A DNA stretch of 64,000 nt, taken from contig JAUEDM010000002.1 of assembly GCA_033439685.1 (NCBI GenBank), forward strand, positions 2,232,001-2,296,000, in the 5' to 3' direction. Under the pieces are notes generated by a model that did not search any database, was not told where the DNA came from, and was given only the letters and a program-made list of their open reading frames with translations. Shown in pieces: positions 45,649 through 57,757 of the stretch (positions are counted from its first letter, which is position 1; each line of letters starts with the position of its first letter). The position numbers and the translations under genes were made by a program. This stretch comes from Apodospora peruviana (Eukaryota > Ascomycota > Sordariomycetes > Sordariales > Lasiosphaeriaceae).

Positions 45649-47000
45649 GCTACGGTAGGACTGGCTTTGGCCGGCCTTCCCCTGATTGGATCCAGCCTCC
45701 AGCCTACCAGCGTTGCACCAGAACACGGGCCAGCAGGGCCAGAAATTGTGCCGTCGTACCCAGCGCCGTGAGATTGATTGAGGGGATGATGTCGGATCCT
45801 AAAAATAGCTAATGGCCCTACGCTACCCTGTACGCCGCTACACTACAGTACGTCCAAACCTTTTCTTTTGCGTGAGGACAGCAGCTGTCCCTTCACGCCT
45901 TGCCGCTTGGTCTCATCATCTCGAGGCGAGCGACGCTTGTCTAGGTAGATGAACTGGAGGACCGTGGATGTGCTCGCGGCACTTGGTGAGATCGCTGCTG
46001 CGGCAGCAGTCTGATTGTTGATTCACACCATGGGTCGGTCCAGGTCTTTCACAGAGAAGACGACAAACGGGGCATTTCTCGTCCAATCCACCCCACCACC
46101 ATCCAAACCCCCCGAATGATGGCATAATGCATCGCTCTCGCCTCGTTCGTCGGCCGTCCCTTGTCTTCAGATGGTCGTCGATCAGCCGAGACACAACCGC
46201 TGGTTAGCAGCGGGGAAGTTGACGGCGATCCCCCCATAGCACCGCGTCCATCTTGCTTGCCGAGTCTCAGCCTCTCTCTGTCGAGCCCATCCGGCAACTC
46301 TCCCCGCTAGTATTATGGCAAGCATCAGACGGACGACGCGCCCAGACTTTGTTGTCGTATTTGACAATTTGCCCTTGGTCACAACGACACGCCATTTTCT
46401 TGAACAGATGCGCTTATCGACTCCTTCCGGAATACCTCCTGGAAGTGGAAGTCGAGTCCCCCCATACCCCCATGCTTGTCCTCGCAACAGTCAACACAAG
46501 GCAAGGGCAGTGGATACAGGACAAGCTGGGGCGCCTCCCGGGGCGCTAGCAATCTGGAAACGACGGAGAGCGATCCTGGTCCGCCAAGTCGCTACCCTGG
46601 GTGAGAGGTCCTGCACAGCACTGACCAGTCCTGTCCTGACTGTGACTGTCTCACCAAAGTGTTTGTCCAGATTGGGTTGCAAAGGCCCCGGTGTGCATCT
46701 TGTCGAGGCTTGGATGTCCTGACTTATTTTGCTCCCCACATCAGGGGGTTCACTAACAATGTGTTCCGTGCCTTTGTTGTCTCATCTCCACTACCGAATT
46801 CAAGATTCGGGGCGCTCTTTTTGCGCGGTTCGGCAGAATGTCCGTCTTTTTCTCGGCGCGCGGGTTCGAGTTCTAGCCTCCAGAGGATCATCAGCCGGCA
46901 ACAGCAAGTGTGTCCGGATTATGTACAACTGAGATACGGCGGCGAATGACGGCCGGCTTAGAAGTAGTGTAGCGGTACCTACCTTGCCTACCTTAAGGTA

Positions 47001-50000
47001 CGGAATACTCCCGCTCGGTACGGATACAATGTCTTTTTAGTCGCGAGATCGATGCGGGCATGTGCACTGCACGACCCAGCCACACGGCCCAGGATTTAGA
47101 CAAACGTCGATCTTAGCACGAGACCCTGGCTGATAGTAGCAACACTGTTAGGGCTTTTCTTTCGACAATGTTCGCTATCACACCTGGCCTGTTAGACATT
47201 AATTAACCACACTATTGAGAAGCAAATCTCGGGGAGCTCCTGAATGCGACTCTGGACACAATGTCTCACTGCAGCCCGGCACGCGTCGTTGTCGACGACA
47301 ACAGCTAACAACGGGCAATGCAAGAATAGTTCGACAATTTTTGTGCCTTTTTTCAGCTGATGGCAATGCATGAAAATTGAGATCTCGACGGGCTTGGCAG
47401 CTAGCAACAAACGGCGCTAGCTTTTTTATCTTTTCTTTTTTGGCCTTGCAGGCTTGCCTTCCCCTTGAATTTTCTCGGCATCTAGTTGCCGTTTGCCGCA
47501 ACCAGAGATCCAATCCCCATCGAATCGAATACTTATCGTTTCTCTTGCACGAGCTGAAAAACCCCCATCTTTTTCGTGGCTCTATCAAGCCACTTTTTTC
47601 AAAGTACTGTTTATGTGGAATACACGCGCGCCTTCGCGCCCGAACCCCCACGGAACAGAGAAGAAAAAGCCGTTTTTTTCTCTCTTTCTATCGGATCCTG
47701 GCTGGCCGGCTGGCTTTGCCTGCCGAGGACGACGACGACGGATCATGCCCCAGCGTTCGCTCTTTTCTCTCTCTCTCTCTCCCACTCATCAATAGCACTT
47801 TCACAACTCAGTTTTCTCGCCCCCACTCACTCACTCCCACTGGAACCGTCTTCCAAAAAAGACGTAGTCAGGTCGAGTGTCCCATCGCATGCATGTCATA
47901 CTGTCTCTCTGTGGCTTTGTGGTTCACTTGATAAACCTTACTTTAACCCTCTAAAGATACACCACCATTCCTGAGAGGGGGTGTGCCTATAACTTATACG
48001 ATTGAGCCAGCCAGTCATCAGAACCGGAGGGCGGTTTCTTAGGGCAGCACTAAGAGCTATGTACTGTAATCCGGCACAGCGTGGCAGATGAATAAAGAAA
48101 TAAGGCAGTTTATTCGAGGAACGAGACTACTTTGTGTCTATACTATGTGTTACGGAGTACACACTCTCCAGACAGACCGCGTGCGTTGCGTGTTGGGGGC
48201 CGTCCGGTCCATACAGTGCCCACCCTGACTGACGCACCTGTCATCGAGCTTTCTGAACGAGTCAGTCACTGTTGAAATTCTCCGTTGTCTAACGAAAAGT
48301 CTGTTTTGACCACCTCCCTCTCGCTTGAGTGGTGGCGCCGCCAGTATTCGTTACCGTAGAGGGCATGTCACGGCCGGCGATATAGATCTCGGTGTGCTCT
48401 TGTATATATATATATACAGTACAAGTATATGACTTATACGACCTAGGTACTTATTATCAAAAACAACAAGCACGAAGTCGACATTGATGCCGCCATCCCA
48501 CTTGTAGTGTATTGTACTGTGCGGCTTGCAAAACCACCCACATGCAATCTACCTATGTACCTACACATGTGGCTGCAACAACGCCCACTCGCCATACCCT
48601 GTTCCGTGGTGAGACAAGACAGACAGACAAAAGAAAAGCTCCGATGTTTTGTCAAGTTGCACGACAGCTCGACCGGGCTTGAGAGGGCTGAGACTGAGTG
48701 AGACTGGGTTGGCTTCCGGAAAGAGGAAGAAAAGAAAACGAACAGAAATAAACTGCAAACTGAGACAATACCGCTGTTTTCTTCTTTTTTCTTTTTTCTT
48801 TTGGCTTTTGTTCCCAGCTTGTGTTACAAACCCACATGGTTAGGTAGGTACGTAGCTAGAAAATTAACTGCCAAAGAGGGCACAAATCACCAACAAGCAC
48901 CCACGAACGACCTCGGCACATGTTTAACCATGGCGCAGAAGGTTGCAGTTATGCTTGCCGCGAGTCACGAGAGAAGGTATTGTAGGCACACAACTGTGCG
49001 GAATAATTACTCTTGAACACGCACAAAGATGTCGGTACATATGTATTCCGTCGTACATACGGTAAGGCAAACCAAACCGAAGTTGTATAATTCTCACATC
49101 ATCACCATGCTTTGAGTTTTATGTATCAATGAGATGGTGTACGGATATACCTAGATAGCTCCCTATCATCTCAAACGAAAACGTGGGGGAGAGATCTAAT
49201 ACCGTCCCTAGCACGTGCCTAGGTAGGTATCTGACCGGGAAAAAGGGAAAAGGTGGAAGTGCTACTACTGTATCCAAATACATACGGAGAGCTAGTGTAG
49301 ATGAAACGGGGTCAACGCCGCTAAGAAAAAGGAAGGAAAAAAAAGACAGGGTTAACTGCCTGCTTTGCACGTTGCGAAAAAGAGAAGCCGGAATTGAGTT
49401 TTGAACAATATTGCCAGAGCGAGAGAGTTCGTTCAGATAGTGCCATGCAGGCGACCATTTGCGGGAGAAGCAGAGAATAGGGGACATATTCCATCGTGTG
49501 GCTTGTGGATCCGTTAGTTCGTCATTGGTAGCTGAGGCGCGCCATTTTATGCGTCTCTGTCTTCTCCGTCTCCCCTGGTCCGTCGCTTTCGGTTGTTTGT
49601 TGGTCCCTGACCGAACATGTACCTAGGAAAGTCACGCCTAGGTAGGAAAGTTCAGCGGCTTGAGGTCCGTGGTAGGCACAAAAAACGACCCTGACGCCGG
49701 TGTAATATTCCGTAAACTGACTAACACGCTAATCGGCAGATCGAGCCGTGGGCGCCGCCGTCGTGACACCAACATACCAGAGCATTGGTTTTGCGTCGTG
49801 AATAACGATGATTGAAAATTAAAGTAGGCAGAGGTTGCCTTGCAATATAAGCTCTGATGAACTTAGAGCGAGGCAAACAACTGCAGTCCTGTTGGGTCGC
49901 CGTGTCTGTTCAGCTTGCGGTTACTGTAGTAGCTGCTCCGTCGTCCAGCTGTGGGTTGAGAGGCACGCAACGCAACGACGAACTTTATCCATGTGGAAAA

Positions 50001-53000
50001 TTCCGGATGAACACGGCAACGTCCAAGGCGCATCGCTTATTTTGTGTGTGCGAGTCTGTCTCTGTGTGGTGTATCTATGTACTGTTAGAAACTCGACTCC
50101 GTACGCCTTATCTAGCACGTCTGGGTACTGTACTGTGTTTGCTGCGAGCAACTCGTCGTCAACTTTCTCCAAAGTCCAGACAAGGGTTGATGTGGGCCGC
50201 ACGAATCGAATCGTGAATTGCTAGCAGGTGGCGCCCGCTTGGCGGCGACACTGCGCCGCAAAAAGAAGCGAAGCCAACCGGAGAAAAGAACTGGAGACCT
50301 GGCATGGTGTTGTGTTGTGGGCAGACAAGTGAGCGAGACCAGTCGCACGGATTCCTTCCAACGCTTTTTCTGTCTTGATAAATAAAGCAAGACAGCATGT
50401 GGTGTTGGCGGCCCAGACTACAGAGGTACGGGGTAAGCTGTCAGTATTTGCCTTTGCCCGTAAGGCCATCGTCGATGCTCAGCCATCTGAGCCACGGGTT
50501 GAAGATGTGCGTTTAGGTGTGCAAACGCACACCTGCACGTATATCCAAGCAATGATACGGTGACTTCAAGGTCAGTCCTGCTCTCAAGAAGCCCTGTTTC
50601 CGTACAGACTGCACCGAGCATTCCATATCCTGTACTGTAAAAGCAAGCCCCTCCCGTCTCCCGGTCCGCCTCCTATCGGGGTGGCGGCCTGGTGGCAGGG
50701 CATTCCGGTTTATTACTTTCGCTGCTTGCCGCTCTGGTCGTTGCTGCACCGGACTTTTGACGCTCATCGCAGACGGAGACGAGCAACCTGGGAAGGCTGA
50801 TTGAGCAATATACGGCACACGCAGCCGGTGCGCGGGTATGAACACATGTAATCCGTATGTGCTCGGTAGAATGCCGAGGTCAGCTTTCCACGATCGCTTG
50901 ATCGCCAGCGTCGCCGTCACCAGTGCCCGCAACAGCCGCAACGCGATGCTTCATGCTTATGCGACGTGATGAGATTAGGCTTGGAGTAACCATAAAAGTA
51001 CGAAGGAGATGTGTCGAAGGAGGTGACCTCACCGGCTTCTGATTCTCACGCTTCTCCCCCAGATGGCCTAGCGTCCAGCGCCAGTCCGCCGCAGCAGCAA
51101 CGGAAAGGGGTGGGCGGACGGCCCAGCGTGCCCTCGGCCGAATAGTTGTCTGCGGGTGCGCGCGTGTGGTCCTGAGTGAGTGCTGAGTGGTGGTGTCCAA
51201 AGTTCCCACATCACAGATCCCAGGGGATTGGGATTGAGCTAGCGACGACATGCCGAGCCCGTCCATATTAGCCTTTTGTTATTACATGTTGCTGCAGGGT
51301 TACCATCGCATTCTGACCTGCAATGCCTCGAGGGGCAGCGGCTAGGCTAGCACTGCGAGGCACCTCAGGCAGGTTGGTAGAGACATGAGTGGCAGGTAGC
51401 CATGGTAAGCACTGTATCCGTAGATAGTAAGGTAGTTGTAACTGGGTTGAGGCGACGCAACGTCGGGTAGCCGTCGACGCACATGCACAGCGGGTGAATA
51501 TCCAATACATATCTGGGTTGTAAGGTAACCGGGAGATCAATGAGATGCGAGATACCTTACCTTAGGTATTGGACATGCTTGCGTTGACAGACGCGGCGGG
51601 CCCGGCGTAGCATTATGAATAACCAAGCAGCGCGAGCTAGTCAAGGTGTGGAAGGTCAGGGAATACGGATACAGACAGGGACATCTGTGCAAACTGCAAA
51701 GAGGACAGGGAGTTATCGGTAATGATTTAGGTTAGGTGATGGTGTTGAACTCTCGTGCCCCCTCTCCTCCTTCCAAGCAAAAATCGAAGTCCACTAGCGC
51801 CTGAATGCCGCCGCCGGCATTACCTATCGGTGCCCTCCCCCAAAAGCCGTTCACGACCAGACGACGGAAAGTGGAAGGTGCCAAGGTGGTGGGTTTTCCG
51901 ACTAATGTTTGCGCTAGGGAATAAGGCGGCGCCGGGAGCAGAGAGGGTCCAGGAAGGAGTGGAAGGCGGGGCCGGAGAGGGGAGATGTGCAAGATGAGTG
52001 AATCAGTGACGGGAATCAAGATGGGGATAAATCGATCGAACTTGTCGAGACGGGTTAGAAGACCCCAAATACAGAAGGGAACTTGGGAGAATGACACCAT
52101 ATCGTGGGGCATGGGATTATGGGTACGTACCCGAGTGCTCAGTCCGGGAAGGTGAAGACTGAAGAGAAGGACTAGTTCTAGCGCAAGGACAGGGATGAAT
52201 TTCCAACTTTTCGCTTTTTTGCACCCAGGCGGCAGGTCCAGGTGATTGCTTCATCCCTCAAAGTGAAAGGCTTGCACCTTCTTCAAGCTTGTGATTTTGT
52301 CGTTCGTTCAACCGCGCCTGCTGCTCTTGGAAGTAAAGTGCAGTTGCAATGGGCAGCAGCAACTCGACCAAGTGTGGAGTGAAATCGCCAGTTTCCAGTT
52401 TCCCGTGCAGTTGTCAATGCTGGCCCGCTACTGCCTGCATGGCCATGCCGAGGCCCGCCTAAATTTCCCAAGTCCCAGCGCCAGACGGGCAAACTGAAGC
52501 TCCAGCTGCCCCTTCAACCCTCACGGGACTCAACCGGCCGACGCGAGCAGAGGCAGATGCCAGATGGTGCAGCAGCGACCTGACACCATTGACCAGCTGG
52601 ATCTGGATCTGGACCTGGATCAATGGCCCGGGATTTGGACTTGAGCCACCAAACGCAGACACATGCAGGCTGCTCTCGTTGGGCCCTCATCCCACGCCAT
52701 GTACCCGACAAATGTACACTAATCAGACGCAACAATCCCTATAATTTCATAATTTGCAGAGTACGGAGTATCAGAGACGAAATACAGTGCGAGCCACTGC
52801 CCGACGCCTCCACCGCGTGGCATCCATTGTTGAGTCCCCGTGGCAGACACGAGTTTTGAGTTCCAGAACGGTGCGGAACTGCAGCAATTGCAGCCCGAGT
52901 GAGGCGTGAGGCTGCTTCAGTGCTACTCCCCCTCTTGGAAAATAAGACTGTTCAAGATGCCTTAAGCGGCAAGCCTGCTGCTCCCGTCATCATCCCTAGC

Positions 53001-53040
53001 TTTTGTCTGTCTGCTTTCATAAAACCCCCCATCTATTATA
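47001..53040. other. Gene-poor stretch, middle part
   Basis: No gene is supported. It contains pyrimidine-rich segments (47400-47850), a (TA)7 run at 48403-48416, several TACCTAGGTA-type motifs and a 126-codon open frame on the minus strand (51732-52112) with no recognisable domain. Confidence 0.5.
48403..48416. repeat. (TA)7 microsatellite
   Basis: Perfect alternating TA run. Confidence 0.85.
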
Positions 53041-53205
53041 TTGTACATGACATATGAGATGAACACTTTAAACTCCGCCGTAAATAGTCTTCATTCCCGG
53101 TCTTTCTCTCAAGGCTTCCCCCTTGCGCTTGGCAATTGGCCTAGCGTCTACACCCCTGGTCCTTGTCCTGTCTGGCACTCCCGGTCCCAGTTCCCCGTCC
53201 ATTAT

Positions 53206-53225
53206 CCCCCCCCCCCCCCCCCCCC
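53206..53225. repeat. Poly-C run of 20 bases (first)
   Basis: Uninterrupted C20; the complementary strand is G20, able to form G-quadruplex-type structures. Confidence 0.9.
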
Positions 53226-53901
53226 AAGAACAACCACCACACGCCTCCTTATCTTCCCGAACCCTCCTTTTCTGCCTCGTGGTAGCTAGCCATGCCGGCC
53301 ATGCCATCACTCCCTCCTCCGAGAGGCGCGTGCCGTCCTCTCGAGACACGCCCGTCGGCTTACACCACCCCTAACCAAGCCACCAACATGGGATGGGGCT
53401 ACCCTTGCAGCTAGTATTCAAACGGGCAGGGGAAATGGGATGAAAGCAGAGACCAGAGAGCACTGCCAAAATCTTGAACCAAGATCCGCTCGTTCAAACG
53501 CTCTGGCGATTCTTTCATAATGTAGCGCCTCCCCGGTGTCCACTGGCCTCCATCCCCCAGCTCCTGCCTCTATTCCGTACCTTACCCCCCATCCTCTTGT
53601 GAACGCACAGAGACACGTAGTAAAGAGAAGAGAAGGAAACGCCATGCCGCAGTGCCGTCAGCCCTCGGCCTAGAGCTGTACTACCGTGCATAGGTAGGGT
53701 AGTTCTGGGTCGTCTGTCGTCGAACGAGTCCCCCCTGTCCCTCTTCCTGTTTACAGGGGGCGAAAAGGGACGAAAAACGGCGCGTCTGGGCGCTTCTCGA
53801 GACTGGAGCAACAGCAACCACCGGGCCGAACTGGACTGTCGACAACGCAGCTAGTAAGCCACTCCTACGTCGATACGCCGGTGTCCCTTCCCGTTGACTT
53901 G

Positions 53902-53921
53902 CCCCCCCCCCCCCCCCCCCC
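53902..53921. repeat. Poly-C run of 20 bases (second)
   Basis: A second uninterrupted C20, 676 bp after the first; flanking sequences are not the same. Confidence 0.9.
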
Positions 53922-54596
53922 GCCCATGCTCTCAGGACACTCCACGCACGCTACCTTTCCCCAAAAGCCGTGTCTGTCCTCGCTCCCCGACTCTGCACTG
54001 GCTTGTCCTCGGTGAATCTCGCGGCGGCTTGCTCCAGAGTGCGGCCGACAGGAAGACATCTAGCCTCTCCCCGGATGCTGCACTAGGCCGGTGTACATTA
54101 TCAACCTCCTCCTTCTCCTCCCGTCTCCCTAGGTACCCTTCCTCTCGCCAAACCGGCCCCTACTGTTCCGGACGCACGCCGACCCAGTGTCGGTTGAGGA
54201 CCCATTGCACGCTCCGTACGGCATCTGCTGCTTCCAGCCCCTGGCACCACTCCGGGACGACCAACAGTGATCGCCTCTGCAGTCCGCCTTATTACTCAAT
54301 TATCCGGGCATCTCGGTGCGCTTCTGCTTGCTTGCTCTCTGGTCTTGGCGGCATGTCTGTCTGAAAAGAAAGGTGTCGTGAGTACAAACTGCGCCGTCTG
54401 CCTGCCTACCCTTTCATCCAGCAAATACCTTTTGCTGCCGGTCGCTTTCGACACTCTTTGTCCTGTTGCGAACCATCGGGCACTCGTGCTGGCCAACACA
54501 CAACTCGACTGCCCTCCTTGCCTAGCTGCCAACCCCCCAGGGAGGATATGACACAGACACAGACTTGTTGTTTAGATCACGCCGACGCTCTTTTCA

Positions 54597-57500
54597 ATGG
54601 GGATTGCAGCCTATCTAGACCATCAGTACCGGTTGCCTATCCCAGATACTCCACCTGAGGTTTCCACGCCAGATTCTGCGCTCTCATATTCTTCTAGGCA
54701 GTTTGAGGAGCGGCCTTGGAAGCTGCCTGCTCCTGTGTCTCCCCCTATGTCCAACTATGAGCCGGCGGCCAAGGCAAGCGACATGTCTTCCGGGAAGGGT
54801 CCGGACGAAATGCAGGCCCGCAGAGATGTCCGCCCTGCCCAGAGCGTTCCACAACAACAGCTTCCGTCTTTGAGCAGTCTATTTGGGCCTCCGCCAGCAC
54901 GGCCATTACACTCGCCACAGTCGGATCGTCCTGGCCCGTACCCGTCGACTTCACCACTCGACTATCAACGTGGATCACCAACAGGTTTCGAAAGACCCCA
55001 CGGCTACACCTCATCTTCATATTTTCCACCGTCGTTATCAGCGCCATCATCCGCGACTCAACCACGAAGTGCCTTTGGCCCGGGCTTCGAGGACCGCCCT
55101 TCGTTTCGGTCACTGCCCCGGGCCCTTCCAGGTCCACTCTCCCCACAACCAAGTCAAGCAGACCAGCAAAGACCGTTCTCTCACTCGGATCAAAGCTCAG
55201 GAAGTAAATGGTTGCTTCACCAAGGCGAGTACGCACTCGGGAGCCGAGATCACAGCTCTTACAGGTCCCCGACGGAAAGGCAACCTGCTCAGCCTTCAGG
55301 GCCGAGCCGTGAGGAGGATGTTGGGGTGGGTTCAGGGGGTGGACTAACTCCGCAGGCCACCACGCACAATCTGCCAGGAACACCAGCGAGTACCGTGACA
55401 TCGGATGGGATGCCGGTAAAGGACGGGTTAGGGCCCAAGATCTGGACAGGGACGCATTTTCTGCCACGGTTTGTTCGTGCACAAGAGGTGCCCGGCGAAG
55501 GACTGTGCTATTTCTACGACGACGGAAGCCATTGCAAGACGGTCATTGACGGGGAAGCGGTCAACGCGCACTGGGGGGTGACCAAGGCAGGGAAGCCACG
55601 CAAGAGACTGGCGATTGCATGCGTTACGTGCAGGGAGAAAAAGATCAAATGTGATCCTGACTACCCACGGTGTGTGCAGTGCGAGAAGTTTGGTCGTGTG
55701 TGCAAGTTTAAGAATGCGTAAGTTTTTCAACCCTTTGGACACTGTTGTCGCATTTGCATGACATGATGTCCCGGCGCCTGTCTAGTTGTGGGTTATCTAA
55801 TACCATAACCCCTATTCATAGGCCCCGGGGCGGCCACAACACATCCCCGTCCACTCCGCCCGCCGAGATAGACGACACACGACGGCTTGGCACCATGATC
55901 AGACCACCGCCACCAGATCATATGAGACCGGGCACGCACTCGACCGAATCCGCGTCGCCGCGGACCGCCCTACGTCCAGCCAGTCCCGAGCCGATAGGCG
56001 CGGTGCCCCTGAAGCGAATCCGGGTGGGATACGACCACTTCACGCCCATTGTTGGTCCGCGATCGCCCATGGCCCCGACGCCCGACACGGCCCGGTCCAC
56101 CTTGTCGTGGCACCAGCCCGAATTGCCTCGTATCCACGAGGACGTCCTGTGCCGTGCTTGGCAAACAGACCCGTATGTCTCCGACCCTCAGTCTGTGCTC
56201 AGCACCATATCATCCTTCTTCGTCCACACCGATGCTGCGGCACTCCGTTTCTTGCCCGAGAAGGCGTTCAACACGTGGGTACAGAGTAGCGCTCACAGAA
56301 AGTCCCCAGAAGATCAGATGCTCGTTTATAGCATCCTAGCCCTAGGAATCGCCCTGTCCGGCGGACCCAAGACGATTGCCCACGAGTATTCGCAGGTGGC
56401 GCGGTATGCGACGGAGCACTCGGCCAACTCGCTGCAGTTGGTACAGGCGAGGATCATACTGTCACTCTACTACCTCTCCGTCTCCCGGCCCAGCGACGGA
56501 AACGACATGTTAAGCGGTGCTGTCTCGGCGGCAACATGCCTGCAGCTAAACCTGGAGCTGGATCGATCACAGGACGGGGCGTTGACGGCGTTTCCGTACG
56601 GTTTGACGAGAACGGGCTACGCAGAGTGCAGGAGGCGAACTTTTTGGTCGTGTTTTATCCACGAACGGCTAAACGGCCTTTTCCCGACCCGTGTTGGCAT
56701 CATCAACACAGAGGACGTGTTTATTCGGTTGCCGACAGATCTCGGGAGTTTCGAAGACCAGAGGGAGGTCACGACGCCTGAATTCGAGCCAAATTTGTCA
56801 TCGCTCCAGCAGCAGCGGGCCGGGGTTGGCATCATGGGCTATTTGGCCGAGGTGGTGGCGATTTGGGGGGACGTTATGATTGCCATCTACCGGCTCTCGA
56901 ACAGGAGCACACACTACACCTTCGATTTCGGCCAGTTCCACCACTACACCATGTCGCGGCTCCTGGACTGGAAATCAACCCTGCCACCACGCGTTGCCTT
57001 TTCGGCTGTCAATCTTGATGCGATTGCGGGGGAGGACCAGGGGACGCTGATCCTCATGCACCTTGTCTACCACTTGACCATCGTCAAGCTTCATCGCCAT
57101 ATCCCCCACCGGTTTCTCACGACGACAATGCGATATCAATATGCGGGAATAGCTCGGGAGCAAGCGCGCCAACTGTTGGACGTAGTGTGCGCCGTGGCCA
57201 AGGAGAGCAGCACAGGCCGCTCCAGCATGCCGCCGCCCTTTACCTCGTTTGCGATCCTCGAAGCGATAGACGTGCTCTCGGCGGAGGGGTCAGTACAAGA
57301 CCTCCACGGTCTGGTGGATGGGCTGGCCCTGGCGCGCAGTGTCCTGGAGATTCTCGGAACCGTTTGGGAGGACGCAAAGGTGCATAAGATGGCGATGGAT
57401 CACAGGCTGGACAAGTTGGCGGGTCTGAGGGATCGCAGCAACAGCGGACTTGGCAGTTTACTTGATGCAGAAGCGACTGATAGCTGTGGTGGTGGTGGTG

Positions 57501-57757
57501 GTGGTGGCGGTGGTCCTTCCTCTCCGATGGTCCATGGGATTCGGGTCTTCACGAACGGGCTGGAGGCCAAGGACGCGAAATTACCTATTGGGCAGTGTTG
57601 GCAGATGACGGATGCGTTGGAGACGAGGTTTCCGAGGGAGATGGACTGCGTTTACACGAGTTTGACGACATTTCCGCCTGGTGGGACGCCGATGATGGCT
57701 ACAACGCCGCACGCACACACGCACCCCGTATATGGTAGAAGATCCGAGTTAAACTGA
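54597..57757 (+). CDS. Zn2Cys6 transcription factor with fungal-specific regulatory domain
   Basis: Exons are 54597-55717 and 55822-57757; the 104-bp intron is in phase 2 and the product is 1018 residues. The zinc cluster lies centrally, with Cys at about 342, 345, 352, 359, 362 and 369 (C-x2-C-x6-C-x6-C-x2-C-x6-C), preceded by a basic KAGKPRKR patch. The first ~280 residues are disordered, Pro/Ser/Gln-rich. A distinctive block just before the finger (IWTGTHFLPRFVRAQEVPGE, CYFYDDGSHCKTVIDGE) looks conserved and could be a small domain. The C-terminal half is the fungal TF middle-homology region (LVYSILALGIALSG, RIILSLYYLSV, AECRRRTFWSCFIHERL), followed by a poly-Gly run encoded by (GGT)n. The target genes are unknown. 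The start is the first ATG of the open frame; an upstream exon is possible. Confidence 0.92.

Larger units (their letters stand above)
38045..47000. other. Gene-poor stretch, left part
   Basis: There is no intact gene I can support. Open frames are under about 190 codons, overlap on both strands and show no known domain. Protein-like fragments in shifting frames occur near 43484-43757 and 44513-44704. It also holds an 11-bp x3 tandem repeat (45616-45648) and a (CA)8 run (45342-45357). It does not look strongly A/T-rich, so heavy repeat-induced point mutation is not obvious by eye. Confidence 0.5.
53041..54596. promoter_or_regulatory. Presumed promoter/long leader of the Zn2Cys6 factor gene
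   Basis: This 1.5-kb pyrimidine-rich (C/T) stretch precedes the transcription-factor start, with two 20-base C runs and many short upstream ATGs. Its role as promoter and leader is inferred from position. Confidence 0.45.

Noticed and set aside
46855..46882. GGTTCGAGTTC string resembling a tRNA B box
   Set aside because: No matching A box, acceptor stem or anticodon arm could be formed upstream.
38045..47000. RIP-degraded transposon island
   Set aside because: By eye the base composition is close to its surroundings, without the strong A/T and TpA excess expected; no terminal repeats or transposase/reverse-transcriptase motifs were found. A computed RIP index would settle it.
51732..52112. 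126-codon minus-strand open frame starting at an ATG
   Set aside because: Pro/Leu-rich, pyrimidine-driven composition and no known domain.
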